Shown here: positions 1 to 8,471 of the stretch, one piece after another
Position numbering within the stretch: the first letter of the stretch is position 1
How the letters are laid out: each line of letters starts with the position of its first letter
Origin: Candidatus Segatella caccae
GTDB taxonomy: Bacteria > Bacteroidota > Bacteroidia > Bacteroidales > Bacteroidaceae
Direction: 5' to 3'
Length of the DNA stretch: 32,856 nucleotides
NCBI GenBank assembly: GCA_900556395.1
Contig: USOQ01000024.1
Coordinates: 1 to 32,856, forward strand
The notes under the pieces: generated by a model
What the model was told of the DNA's origin: nothing
Databases searched by the model: none
What the model saw: only the letters and a program-made list of their open reading frames with translations
Program-made: the position numbers and the translations under genes

Positions 1-73
1 TATCAGGAATCAATAAATCCATATATACTGGTTAAAGTTTTACTTAAACGTTTTAAATTAACTAACTCTGATA

Positions 74-153
74 ATCCGCAGCCCATACCCTAAGCATATT
101 TATCGCCTCATAGATGAGTACAGAGATATGGCAAAGGGTGAGGGTTGCGGGAT
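74..153 (-). promoter_or_regulatory. Long imperfect stem-loop downstream of atpE
   Basis: Bases 74-91 and 135-153 are complementary over about 18 positions. ATCCGCA faces TGCGGGAT with one bulged G, and two CCC blocks face two GGG blocks. The stem continues inward through GC at 94-95 with 131-132 and ATAT at 96-99 with 126-129, and CTC/GAG closes an inner loop at 107-118. It lies just after the atpE stop and before the expected atpF gene. No U-run follows the stem, so an mRNA-stabilising or processing element is more likely than a terminator. Its function is inferred. Confidence 0.55.
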
Positions 154-160
154 GCTATAA

Positions 161-403
161 TTACATAACGATAGCCAAGATGGCGATGATGACAGCAAAG
201 AACGCTACACCCTCAACCAACGCAGCTGCGATAATCATAGAAGAACGAAGGTCGCCCATCTTCTCTGGCTGACGAGCCATTGCGTCCATAGCCTGGCCAC
301 CGATACGACCAATACCAATACCTGCGCCAATTGCGGCTAAACTTGCGCCAATTGCGGCACCCAACTTTGCAAGAGCATCTGCTGCTAATAAAAGTGATAA
401 CAT
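161..403 (-). CDS. atpE: F-type ATP synthase subunit c
   Basis: This is the proteolipid that forms the rotating c-ring of the Fo sector in the inner membrane. The 80-residue protein is a helical hairpin: a Gly/Ala-rich first helix, the polar loop ARQPE, and a second helix with the ion-binding glutamate in AALVEGVAFF. The Gln of helix 1 and the Ser after the Glu, which mark sodium-binding c subunits, are absent (Ile and Gly stand there), so proton coupling is inferred. It follows atpB after a 91-bp gap. The gene ends before a strong stem-loop, which may help raise c over its neighbours. Length and motifs are normal for the family. Confidence 0.96.
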   Translation of the reverse strand: MLSLLLAADALAKLGAAIGASLAAIGAGIGIGRIGGQAMDAMARQPEKMGDLRSSMIIAAALVEGVAFFAVIIAILAIVM

Positions 404-494
404 AATCTTAAAATTTAAGTTATTAATATTTTCTTGTTAATTGTTCTATTGTAATTAGTTCTGCAATTCTTTATTATCTATTGATAAATATAAA

Positions 495-1604
495 TTACTT
501 CACTACCTCTGGTTCTGCTTCGTGATGTTGCACATGAGCCAGCGAGATGAATACAGCACTCAACATGGTAAATACCAATGCTTGAATGTAGCTTACCAAT
601 AATTCGAGGAGCATCATAAAGACACTCATCGCAACACTTACTACTGTCATACCTGAACCTGCCAAATAATTAACAATCATGTTCTCACTGATATTGAACA
701 TAATGAAAATAATAGCTGCAAACGCAAGAGCAATCGCATGACCAGCCATCATATTGGCAAAAAGACGGATAATCAGAGCCAACGGTTTCGTAAAGATTCC
801 GAAAAGTTCAATGAATGGCATCAATGGAACGGGTACCTTCAACCATGTAGGAACATCGGGCCAAAAGATTTCCTTCCAATACTCTTTGGTACCTGTAAAG
901 TTGGTAATAAGGAATGTCGATACACCGAAGAATGCAGTACATGCAATATTACCTGTCAGGTTACCACCACCAGGAGGGAATGGTACAATACCCATGATGT
1001 TGGCTACGAAGATAAAGAAGAAGCAAGTAAGCAACCAAGGTGCATACTTAGGAGCCTCTTTGCCGAGGGTAGCCTTTATCACATCGTCATAGACAGACAT
1101 GATAAACATGTGCATCAATCCCACAAATCCTTTAGGGGCAGAATCATCTACCTTATGTTTTCTGCACCAGCGAGCTGGTATCAAAATACACAACAACAAG
1201 ATGATAGCATCGATGAAGAGTACGCAGACGGTCTTCGTGATGGAGATGTCAAGCGGACGAACCTCCTGACCTCCCACCTTCTCTACTATCTTGTTGGGAT
1301 TCGTCTGTGCATCACCATTCTTTATCACCAGATTGAAAGGTCCTGGACGGTCTCCATGAGCATCCTTCTCTTCAGAGAATTCGCTACTGCAGAACACGTG
1401 CCAACCAGTCGAGGTGTTCACGATGATAGGCAGATGAATCACTACGGGATGACCTCCCACCTCAGTGATATGCCATTCATAAGAATCCTTGATATGCCCC
1501 CACAATATCTCTTTCACGTCGATCTTCTCCTTGGCTGATACCTGCAGAGGTGCCAACGTGAAGAGCAGCATCGCCATCAAGAGGAATTGCTTGAGATGTT
1601 TCAT
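495..1604 (-). CDS. atpB: F-type ATP synthase subunit a
   Basis: This is the stator channel subunit of Fo, which carries ions to and from the c-ring. The 369-residue protein starts with a cleavable-looking signal segment (about residues 1-24). A hydrophilic segment of about 95 residues follows before the first membrane helix near 125; this extension is long compared with the E. coli subunit (about 270 residues) and is usual in Bacteroidota. The essential arginine is Arg280 in IIRLFANMMAGH. Further conserved helices run to the C-terminus, which ends in a short His/Glu-rich tail. It lies between the AtpI-like gene (49-bp gap) and atpE, as expected for this operon. Confidence 0.96.
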   Translation of the reverse strand: MKHLKQFLLMAMLLFTLAPLQVSAKEKIDVKEILWGHIKDSYEWHITEVGGHPVVIHLPIIVNTSTGWHVFCSSEFSEEKDAHGDRPGPFNLVIKNGDAQTNPNKIVEKVGGQEVRPLDISITKTVCVLFIDAIILLLCILIPARWCRKHKVDDSAPKGFVGLMHMFIMSVYDDVIKATLGKEAPKYAPWLLTCFFFIFVANIMGIVPFPPGGGNLTGNIACTAFFGVSTFLITNFTGTKEYWKEIFWPDVPTWLKVPVPLMPFIELFGIFTKPLALIIRLFANMMAGHAIALAFAAIIFIMFNISENMIVNYLAGSGMTVVSVAMSVFMMLLELLVSYIQALVFTMLSAVFISLAHVQHHEAEPEVVK

Positions 1605-1653
1605 ATTCTTTAATTCTTACTTTTATTATTATTATTCTTTATTTAAGAGACGC

Positions 1654-2097
1654 TTACGAGAGGCGACTCTTTTTCTCTACCCGAGCAAAGTAGATACAGT
1701 CGAACACGAGAAGAGCAACATAGAAAAGGGCGAAAATAGCAGTAAAGCCCAAAATGTTTTGCTTGTCACAAAGCAACACATAGACGAGAAACACCAATGT
1801 GCCAGCCACCATCTTAAAAACTAAAGCTGCCAAATAAAACTTGGCAAGATTAGCAGGCGACGACTTGGCTATAGCTTTCCAAGCTTCACCATAAGCAGTA
1901 CTTGCAATTATTGAAAAAAGAGCACTCACTACCAACGGGTTAACAACCTGAGCAATCATATCTTCACATTGTGCAGAGACCCTACAAGCAAAGAGGATGA
2001 TAAGCGTCATCGCTGCTGTTAGCCACAAGGAAATCTGCTTGTACTTGATATTAATCTGCTTGATGTTTTGCAAGCGCATCTTTTCGTTTTTTTCCAT
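1654..2097 (-). CDS. Small membrane protein of the atp operon (AtpI-like position)
   Basis: This 147-residue protein has a basic N-terminus of about 25 residues and roughly four hydrophobic segments (about 26-40, 50-66, 85-107 and 113-135), then a basic tail. It sits between atpC and atpB, where Bacteroidota atp operons usually carry a small membrane protein. The position suggests an assembly or ion-supply role like AtpI/Atp1, which help c-ring assembly in other bacteria. I see no sequence motif that proves that homology, so the role is inferred from context. A start further in, at the Met of MRLQNIKQ, is possible, but the upstream Met also fits the spacing. Confidence 0.75.
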   Translation of the reverse strand: MEKNEKMRLQNIKQINIKYKQISLWLTAAMTLIILFACRVSAQCEDMIAQVVNPLVVSALFSIIASTAYGEAWKAIAKSSPANLAKFYLAALVFKMVAGTLVFLVYVLLCDKQNILGFTAIFALFYVALLVFDCIYFARVEKKSRLS

Positions 2098-2150
2098 TTT
2101 CTGTTATTAATATGTACACGTACCTATAAAGGATATGTACATCAGTTCTG

Positions 2151-2390
2151 TTACACTTCCACGCAGAGGCTTACTTCATTTTTCTTACATTCTACGAATC
2201 CGCCTCGTATGTTCATGACATTCTTGCCTTCCAGTGTAGTGTACTCCACCTTACCTTCTTCTAAAGAAGAGATAATAGGAGCATGATTATTGAGGATTTC
2301 AAACGAGCCGAGGGTTCCAGGAACCAACACACTCACCACTTCACCTTGGAAGACTACCTTTTCGGGAGATACTATCTTAAGCTGTAACAT
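2151..2390 (-). CDS. atpC: F-type ATP synthase epsilon subunit, short form
   Basis: This is the central-stalk subunit that joins F1 to the c-ring. The 79 residues correspond to the N-terminal beta-sandwich domain, recognisable from LKIVSPEKVVFQGEV near the start and GSFEILNNHAPII in the middle. The C-terminal helical hairpin found in proteins of about 135 residues is missing. That hairpin inhibits ATP hydrolysis in many bacteria, so inhibition by epsilon is probably absent or different here. Short epsilon subunits are common in Bacteroidota, and the stop is followed by ordinary intergenic DNA, so I read this as a natural short form and not a truncation. It follows atpD after 119 bp. Confidence 0.93.
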   Translation of the reverse strand: MLQLKIVSPEKVVFQGEVVSVLVPGTLGSFEILNNHAPIISSLEEGKVEYTTLEGKNVMNIRGGFVECKKNEVSLCVEV

Positions 2391-2410
2391 AATCCTAATA
2401 TTTTATTGTT

Positions 2411-2431
2411 AAGTGTAAAGTGTAAAGTGTA
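2411..2431. repeat. Three tandem copies of AAGTGTA
   Basis: The 7-bp unit AAGTGTA is repeated exactly three times in the atpD-atpC gap. Similar TTAAGTGT-type runs recur in the spacers of the repeat clusters at the right end of the window. It may be a slippage product; no function is visible. Confidence 0.8.
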
Positions 2432-2509
2432 AAATGATTCGTGACTAAATCTCTAACGACAAAGCATTTGGATTCTCCACTCTTCACTATTCACTCTCAC
2501 TCTTCAGGA

Positions 2510-4036
2510 TTATCCTTGTGCAGCAGCAAGCAACTGCTTAGCCTTCTCCTTCGCATCCTCAATAGTACCAACATTGAGGAATGCCTGTTCTGGCAGATCA
2601 TCCACCTCTCCGTCGAGGATAGCATTAAATCCCTTGATTGTTTCTTCAATAGGAACCATTACACCCTTCAGACCTGTGAACTGCTCTGCTACAGTGAATG
2701 GCTGACTCAAGAAACGCTGCACACGGCGTGCACGATTCACGGTCAACTTATCTTCATCAGAGAGCTCATCCATACCAAGGATAGCAATGATATCTTGCAA
2801 CTCGTTATATCTCTGCAACAACTGCTTTACTCGCTGCGCACAATCATAATGAGCTTTACCCACAATTAATGGATCAAGAATACGAGAGGTAGAACCCAAT
2901 GGGTCAACAGCAGGATAGATACCGAGAGAAGCAATCTTACGAGAAAGCTCAGTAGTAGCATCCAGATGAGTAAAGGTTGTAGCTGGAGCAGGGTCGGTCA
3001 AGTCATCGGCAGGCACATACACAGCCTGTACAGAAGTGATAGAACCATTCTTTGTTGAGGTGATTCGCTCCTGCATGGCACCCATTTCGGAAGCCAATGT
3101 TGGCTGATAACCTACAGCAGAAGGCATACGACCCAAGAGCGCAGAAACCTCAGAACCAGCCTGAGTGAAACGGAAGATGTTGTCGATAAAGAACATGATA
3201 TCGGCCGCCTCACCATTCTTACCGCCATGATCACGGAACTCTTCAGCAACAGTCAAACCAGAAAGAGCAACTGAAGCACGTGCCCCTGGAGGCTCATTCA
3301 TCTGACCATATACCAAAGTAGCCTGACTCTTAGCAAGTTCTTCCTCATCAACGAGAGAAAGATCCCACTTACCTTCATCCATAGCTTTTCTGAACTTCTC
3401 ACCATACTTGATAACACCAGACTCGAGCATATCACGAATCAAGTCATTACCCTCACGAGTACGCTCACCTACTCCTGCAAACACAGAGTAACCATTGTGT
3501 CCCTTGGCGATATTGTTAATCAACTCCATGATGAGCACAGTCTTACCTACACCAGCACCACCGAAAAGACCAATCTTACCACCTTTCATATAAGGCTCGA
3601 GCAAGTCGATAACCTTAATACCAGTGGCAAGCATCTCCTTGTGCGTAGAGAGTTCGTCAAACTTCGGAGCCTCACGATGGATAGGATAAGCACCCTTCAT
3701 GTCCAATTCTTTCATACCATCAATGGGCTGTCCGATGACATTCATCATACGCCCCTTGATCTGCTCTCCTGCTGGCATCAAGATAGGGTTGCCAGTAGAG
3801 ACAACTTCCAATCCTCGCTGCAAGCCATCGGTGTTGTCCATAGCAACGCAACGCACCGTATCTTCTCCAATGTGCTGCTGCACCTCGATAACCAGGTCGC
3901 GTCCATCATGGCGTTTCACCTTCAGAGCTTCGTGAATCTTAGGAAGTACCTTCTCGGGATTCTCGCCCTTGGTATCGAAATAAACATCGATAACTGGTCC
4001 GATAATCTGAGAGATACGTCCATTAATTTGTGACAT
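2510..4036 (-). CDS. atpD: F-type ATP synthase beta subunit
   Basis: This is the catalytic subunit of F1, which makes ATP from ADP and phosphate. The 508-residue protein has an N-terminal beta-barrel (about 1-85), the P-loop GGAGVGKT at 159-166, the catalytic glutamate in AGVGERTREG, the Walker B region IMFFIDNIFRFTQAGSE, and the DELSDED form of the lever motif near the C-terminus. Length is slightly above the E. coli protein (460). It is the first gene of the atp operon, as in other Bacteroidota, with a well-formed promoter about 95-120 bp upstream. The C-terminal AKQLLAAAQG end is normal. Confidence 0.98.
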   Translation of the reverse strand: MSQINGRISQIIGPVIDVYFDTKGENPEKVLPKIHEALKVKRHDGRDLVIEVQQHIGEDTVRCVAMDNTDGLQRGLEVVSTGNPILMPAGEQIKGRMMNVIGQPIDGMKELDMKGAYPIHREAPKFDELSTHKEMLATGIKVIDLLEPYMKGGKIGLFGGAGVGKTVLIMELINNIAKGHNGYSVFAGVGERTREGNDLIRDMLESGVIKYGEKFRKAMDEGKWDLSLVDEEELAKSQATLVYGQMNEPPGARASVALSGLTVAEEFRDHGGKNGEAADIMFFIDNIFRFTQAGSEVSALLGRMPSAVGYQPTLASEMGAMQERITSTKNGSITSVQAVYVPADDLTDPAPATTFTHLDATTELSRKIASLGIYPAVDPLGSTSRILDPLIVGKAHYDCAQRVKQLLQRYNELQDIIAILGMDELSDEDKLTVNRARRVQRFLSQPFTVAEQFTGLKGVMVPIEETIKGFNAILDGEVDDLPEQAFLNVGTIEDAKEKAKQLLAAAQG

Positions 4037-4128
4037 AAGCTATTTGTTTTTAATATTAGTATATTTTTTTATATTAGACTTGGCTGTTATATGTTTTTAA
4101 TCATACATCTCGTCAAGTAGATTGCATG

Positions 4129-4160
4129 CAAAAGTAACAAACATTCATGGAAACTCCAAA
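4129..4160 (-). promoter_or_regulatory. Bacteroidota-type promoter of the atp operon
   Basis: On the minus strand TTTG (4160-4157) is followed after exactly 20 bp by TACTTTTG (4136-4129), matching the -33/-7 consensus of the Bacteroidota primary sigma factor. Transcription should begin near 4122, giving an atpD leader of roughly 85 nt. Confidence 0.75.
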
Positions 4161-4196
4161 TTATAAAGAAGTTTTATTCCACTTTAAACCATTTTT

Positions 4197-4233
4197 AGTG
4201 CCGTTTAAACCTTTTTTTAAAAGACACGGCACT
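4197..4233 (-). terminator. Hairpin between pfkA and the atp promoter
   Basis: AGTGCCGT (4197-4204) and ACGGCACT (4226-4233) are perfect inverted repeats. Inner TTTAAA blocks could extend the stem past a small bulge. It begins 25 bp beyond the pfkA stop and upstream of the atp promoter, so it probably ends pfkA transcription. There is no clear U-tail, so termination is inferred from position. Confidence 0.45.
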
Positions 4234-4257
4234 ATCATTTGGCTTATTTTATAAAGA

Positions 4258-5235
4258 TTAGATACTCAACTCGTCAAGCACTTTGATAAGCTTGCGATCA
4301 AAAGGTTTGTCAGAGCGAATAGCCTCAGAAAGTGGAACATAAACCACCTCATTGTTTCTTACACCCACCATCACGTTGCGCTGTCCCTGCATGATAGCCT
4401 CTATAGCGCCACAACCTGTACGGCTTGCCAAGATTCTGTCACGAGCAGAAGGGCGTCCACCACGCTGCAAGTGTCCTAAGATAGATACACGCACATCAAA
4501 TTCAGGGAACTCCTTGCGCACACGATCAGCATAGTAAAGTGCACCACACTTAGGACTTTCAGAAACGATAACGATACAACTCTTCTTAGATTTTCGAATA
4601 CCACGCTCCATAAATTGTGCCAACTGGTCAACGTCAGTAGAATCCTCAGGAATGATGGCAGCCTCAGCACCACTGGCAATAGCACTATTCTGTGCCAAGA
4701 AACCAGCATCACGTCCCATCACTTCAATAAAGAAGATGCGCTCATGACTCTGAGCCGTATCTCGTATACGGTCTACACACTCCACAATCGTATTCATCGT
4801 GGTGTCGTAACCAATCGTATTATCAGTACCATAAAGGTCATTATCAATGGTTCCAGGCAAACCGATGCAACAGATATCAAATTCGCGTGCAAAGTTCATT
4901 GCACCTGTCAGAGATCCATTTCCTCCAATAACAACAAGCGCATCAATTTCCTCTTTCTGGATTACCTCGAAAGCTTTCTGACGACCTTCTTCTGTGATAA
5001 ATTCCTTAGAACGAGCAGTTTTCAGAATAGTACCTCCCGTTCCAATGATACCACTAACATTCTCTGTAGTAAAGGTTTTAATCTCATCATTGATCAAACC
5101 ATCATATCCACGAAAAATTCCTTTTACCGTAAAGCCATTATAGATAGCCGAGCGAGTCACCGCACGGATGGCCGCATTCATTCCTGGTGCATCACCACCA
5201 GATGTCATTACACCAATCGTTTTAATCTTTGCCAT
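4258..5235 (-). CDS. pfkA: ATP-dependent 6-phosphofructokinase
   Basis: It phosphorylates fructose 6-phosphate to fructose 1,6-bisphosphate in glycolysis. The 325-residue length fits PfkA (E. coli 319). The start at 5235 (MAKIKTIGVMTSGGDAPG) is chosen because the ATP-binding strand begins there and a longer frame would run into nhaD. Visible motifs are GGDAPGMN near residue 13, GGNGS at 104-108 and PGTIDND at 127-133 with the catalytic Asp. Gly after GGN and Gly before TIDND are the ATP-type residues, unlike the Asp and Lys of pyrophosphate enzymes. The E. coli Asp103 position is Asn here (GGNGS), a mild departure. It lies 56 bp after nhaD and may be read through from it. Confidence 0.95.
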   Translation of the reverse strand: MAKIKTIGVMTSGGDAPGMNAAIRAVTRSAIYNGFTVKGIFRGYDGLINDEIKTFTTENVSGIIGTGGTILKTARSKEFITEEGRQKAFEVIQKEEIDALVVIGGNGSLTGAMNFAREFDICCIGLPGTIDNDLYGTDNTIGYDTTMNTIVECVDRIRDTAQSHERIFFIEVMGRDAGFLAQNSAIASGAEAAIIPEDSTDVDQLAQFMERGIRKSKKSCIVIVSESPKCGALYYADRVRKEFPEFDVRVSILGHLQRGGRPSARDRILASRTGCGAIEAIMQGQRNVMVGVRNNEVVYVPLSEAIRSDKPFDRKLIKVLDELSI

Positions 5236-5291
5236 AACCAAATACCTTAATTTGTTGTATGTATATTTAAGATAAAAATTATATTCAGATA

Positions 5292-6707
5292 TTACAGAAG
5301 CGCCTGGCCTTGCGTCAGCCAGAGTAGGCAGAGTCCAAGCACACCACCCATCAAAGCCTTCCAGCCCACATGACGAAAGAACCAACCTACGTGCATACGC
5401 TCCATCTTCATGAGAGCCAACCCGCTCATCGTACCAACTCCCAATACATTTCCTCCAGCCATCACGCAGAAAGCAATCACTTTCCAGTACAAACCATTGC
5501 AACTATAAACGGTAGCGATTTCAGAAATACCATCCTGTCCTAATACATCAGACAACGAGATAAAGTTTACTGCTGTTGCAAAATTGTCAAGCACGGTACT
5601 AAGCACACCAGCTGCTACGCCATGCAACCATACAAAAGGCCGACTTTCATCTATGCCGAGATAATCCATTAATGTATCATAGGCACCAGTTTCCTTTACA
5701 ACTCCTACAGCCAACATGATACCCATTACGAAAAGAATCATCTGAATAACCCCATATTGTACCATACGTGGCGTACGACGTTCTACCATCGCATCCATGT
5801 TCATGAGCTTACGATTAAAAATCTCATTGACAATCCAAAGCACCGACAACACACAAAGCGCTCCCAAAAAAGGACTCAACTTAGAGATGTTATGGAATGT
5901 AGGAATAAACCACAATCCACCTATACCCACAAAGAGCATCAGCAGACGTTGCCAAACATTGAGTCGTGTATCATCGCCACGATATGGCATAACAATCCAT
6001 TCCGTATCAACACGTTCGGGCAGACTTCTCGAAATCAAATAGATTGGCACCAACCAAGCTGCCAAACAGGGCAACAAGAGTGCCATTGAGAAATTAGTAG
6101 CCGTTACGGCACCCATACTCCACAGCACCAGTCCTTCAGGATTACCAATGACGGTAAGAGCACCACCACAGTTGGCCGACAACAAAATGGCACTACCATA
6201 AAATAAGCGCTGACGCCGACTGGGGATTATCCCATGCATAATAGTAAGCATCATGACAGTCGTTGTCAAGTTATCAAGATTGGCCGAAATAACAAAAGTC
6301 ACAACAGAAAGCGTCCATATCATCCGTTTACTGCTACGGGTACGAAGCAACTGGCGGATAAAGTCGAAACAACCATTGTTGTTAAGAATCTCAACAATAG
6401 TCATTGTAGCTAACAAGAATAAGACTATTTCTGCCGCTCTACCAACATAAGGAAGAAAAATAAAACGAGAAATAAAAGCCTTTACCGTAGCACTCGATTC
6501 TGGAATAGCAGTAGTCTGACTATGCAGATAACTTGAAAATTCGTAGGCATGCTGACCGGTGACAAAATCCATGCCAAAACAAATATAAAGAACCCACCCT
6601 ACCGTTCCAGCAAAAATGGCAACGGCAGCACGGTTCACCTTGGTGATATTCTCCGTCGCTATGAGGAGACATCCCAACAACAATATGGACACAATGACAA
6701 TCGTCAT
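5292..6707 (-). CDS. nhaD: NhaD-type sodium/proton antiporter
   Basis: This inner-membrane protein exchanges sodium for protons and protects against sodium and alkaline stress. The 471-residue length is typical of NhaD. About 12 hydrophobic segments run from residue 3 to the C-terminus. The family signatures are SANLDNLTTT at residues 141-150 and a second related LDNFATAVNF segment in the C-terminal half, suggesting the two-repeat fold of the ion-transporter superfamily, with GNPEG in a re-entrant region. It follows a promoter-like site and lies upstream of pfkA with a 56-bp gap. It could balance the gradient used by the nearby ATP synthase, but that link is inference from proximity. Confidence 0.9.
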   Translation of the reverse strand: MTIVIVSILLLGCLLIATENITKVNRAAVAIFAGTVGWVLYICFGMDFVTGQHAYEFSSYLHSQTTAIPESSATVKAFISRFIFLPYVGRAAEIVLFLLATMTIVEILNNNGCFDFIRQLLRTRSSKRMIWTLSVVTFVISANLDNLTTTVMMLTIMHGIIPSRRQRLFYGSAILLSANCGGALTVIGNPEGLVLWSMGAVTATNFSMALLLPCLAAWLVPIYLISRSLPERVDTEWIVMPYRGDDTRLNVWQRLLMLFVGIGGLWFIPTFHNISKLSPFLGALCVLSVLWIVNEIFNRKLMNMDAMVERRTPRMVQYGVIQMILFVMGIMLAVGVVKETGAYDTLMDYLGIDESRPFVWLHGVAAGVLSTVLDNFATAVNFISLSDVLGQDGISEIATVYSCNGLYWKVIAFCVMAGGNVLGVGTMSGLALMKMERMHVGWFFRHVGWKALMGGVLGLCLLWLTQGQALL

Positions 6708-6735
6708 ATATAACTATGTTCTCATTAATTCAACG

Positions 6736-6765
6736 CAAAATTAACAATTAATCTGAAATAACAAG
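6736..6765 (-). promoter_or_regulatory. Probable nhaD promoter
   Basis: TAATTTTG (6743-6736) is a full -7 match on the minus strand. CTTG (6765-6762) lies 18 bp upstream, one base short of the usual spacing. The predicted leader before the nhaD start at 6707 is only about 23 nt. Confidence 0.5.
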
Positions 6766-6808
6766 CATATAGTTGAAAAAAAAATCATCCGTTTCATGGA
6801 AAAGTAAC

Positions 6809-6848
6809 ATCTCACATGGTATTACTTCTCGTTTTGTCATGTAGAGAT
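6809..6848 (-). terminator. Candidate terminator after the flippase gene
   Basis: ATCTC-A-CATG (6809-6818) faces CATG-TA-GAGAT (6838-6848) across a 19-nt loop. On the minus strand the stem is followed by a moderately U-rich stretch (GTTACTTTTCC). It begins 14 bp beyond the flippase stop. The stem is imperfect, so this is tentative. Confidence 0.35.
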
Positions 6849-6861
6849 TACAAAAGGACGA

Positions 6862-8346
6862 TTATTTTCTAAATCTCCTCCACAACATATCCAAGACTTC
6901 TGTATGAGTCTTCAATAAGATTAGTGTTACTATGATGTCCAAAGAGATCCAAGCCAAAGCCACACCCCAAAACAGAATGGAAGGTTGCCACATGTGGGCA
7001 CACACCAAACCTCCTGTCACAAAGAACAACTGTATCGCAATAAAGCCGACTCCTTTTTTTGACAAAACGTAATGATAAAGACAGCGACTATAAATCAGCA
7101 CAAATAGCGTTTCTATGAGATATGCCACTATAATGCCTACACCAAGTCCTGTAAGCCCCTGCATCTGATAACCCATAATTTCAAAGACCATAAGAAGTAC
7201 TACGCAGACCGTTTCTTGATATAAAAACTTGCGAGACTGCCCCTTCGACAATGGCAGATATTCTATCGGAATATACACAGATCTAAACAACATGCTGACA
7301 GCAGCCAACTGCGCCATACCAAGCACACTTATAAATCGTTGATCATAGAGAAGCGGTATCAAGACAGGCAAAGCCAAAATCATAACCGTCAAGATAGGTC
7401 CCATCAAGAGAACATTGATTTCCAACTGCCTATTAACACAATCATTCTGCTCCTTCCCCATCTCTTTGATCGAAGACAAACGTGGATAATAATCAGCCTC
7501 CATTGCAGAGAAAACCACCCCCGCATACACAATAGCTAAAGTCCATCCAGCATTAAAAAGTCCTACGTCTGACAAATCGCCATTTCTATTGATATAGGTA
7601 CGTATCAAGAACTCCGCCCCCGAACTCAAGATACCAGCAATGACAAAAGCCAACCCCAACTTGACGACACGAATACCACGTCCCAAAAACTCTAACGACA
7701 AAGACACCCTATAAGGATAGTAACGAGAAGAGTATCTTAGTACCAAAAGCATCTGTGCTAACGATTGTAACACAAGCACAACCACAATTCCTTGATACTG
7801 CCAGAAATAAAAGATAGGAACAGAAATCAACAACGAAGCAACTACCACGCACATAGAAGAGAACGCCAACGCTCGCAACTGTCGTGTAGCCTTTAATACA
7901 GCCATCTCACCACCAGCCACTATCAAACAAGCAACAGCAGGAGCCAGAAGCACAAAATGAAGGATATGATGTCCTCGATCAAAGAAGGTAAGACTATCGA
8001 GCAACGGACTGAAAATCACACAAATAACCAGCCCCAATAAAGCAGCTATTAAACTCCACGATCTAATAAGGCGAATCGTAGATGCAAGTTGGGTATTGGA
8101 ATTTCCATATTGTTCAGAAATCTCATGCACCCCACTGGTAGGAATACCAAAATTGGCTGCCGATACCACCATATTAATGGTAGAGTTGAAAAGCGCAACA
8201 AGTCCCATACCTGTAGTACCCAAAAGTAAGGCAGCGAATTTATTTCTCACCAAACCGATAAGAATACTCAGTCCCTGTACACCGCCAAAAATGCCAGTAT
8301 ACTTTAATATATGTGCGTAACTATCGTTCTTTTCCTCTTTTTCCAT
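6862..8346 (-). CDS. Oligosaccharide flippase (Wzx/MOP-type membrane protein)
   Basis: It probably moves a lipid-linked sugar across the inner membrane for O-antigen or exopolysaccharide assembly. The 494 residues include about 12-14 hydrophobic helices with few charges between them. The N-terminus (KYTGIFGGVQGLSILIGLVR, about 15-34, then KFAALLLGTTGMG) resembles MOP-superfamily flippases of the RfbX/Wzx type, where the first helix is followed by a conserved Arg-Asn-Lys. The gene stands alone between rpsP and nhaD, with no glycosyltransferase or polymerase beside it, so the substrate cannot be told. No consensus promoter was seen in the 125-bp gap, which contains the rpsP terminator. Confidence 0.8.
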   Translation of the reverse strand: MEKEEKNDSYAHILKYTGIFGGVQGLSILIGLVRNKFAALLLGTTGMGLVALFNSTINMVVSAANFGIPTSGVHEISEQYGNSNTQLASTIRLIRSWSLIAALLGLVICVIFSPLLDSLTFFDRGHHILHFVLLAPAVACLIVAGGEMAVLKATRQLRALAFSSMCVVVASLLISVPIFYFWQYQGIVVVLVLQSLAQMLLVLRYSSRYYPYRVSLSLEFLGRGIRVVKLGLAFVIAGILSSGAEFLIRTYINRNGDLSDVGLFNAGWTLAIVYAGVVFSAMEADYYPRLSSIKEMGKEQNDCVNRQLEINVLLMGPILTVMILALPVLIPLLYDQRFISVLGMAQLAAVSMLFRSVYIPIEYLPLSKGQSRKFLYQETVCVVLLMVFEIMGYQMQGLTGLGVGIIVAYLIETLFVLIYSRCLYHYVLSKKGVGFIAIQLFFVTGGLVCAHMWQPSILFWGVALAWISLDIIVTLILLKTHTEVLDMLWRRFRK

Positions 8347-8405
8347 TATATGATAAACGCAAAGGAATACTATTTATTATTTTGAGACACCCTAAAAGAA
8401 ACTAA

Positions 8406-8435
8406 AAAAGGTCGCTCCAAAAAGGAACGACCTTT
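8406..8435 (-). terminator. Intrinsic terminator of rpsP
   Basis: On the minus strand AAAGGTCGTTCC pairs with GGAGCGACCTTT around a TTTTT loop, with one mismatch, and is followed by TTTTTTAG and TTTCTTTT. The stem and U-run make this a convincing rho-independent terminator 37 bp past the rpsP stop. The other strand also ends in a T-rich tail, so it may act in both directions. Confidence 0.85.
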
Positions 8436-8471
8436 ATTCTTTTCATCGAAGAAGATGAGTAGAAGCGAGAA

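Noticed and set aside
738..1538. 266-codon frame opposite atpB
   Set aside because: It is the antisense shadow of a certain gene and has no domain resemblance.
5236..5502. Longer pfkA with 89 extra N-terminal residues
   Set aside because: The extension overlaps the nhaD coding region and does not resemble the family; the conserved start is at 5235.
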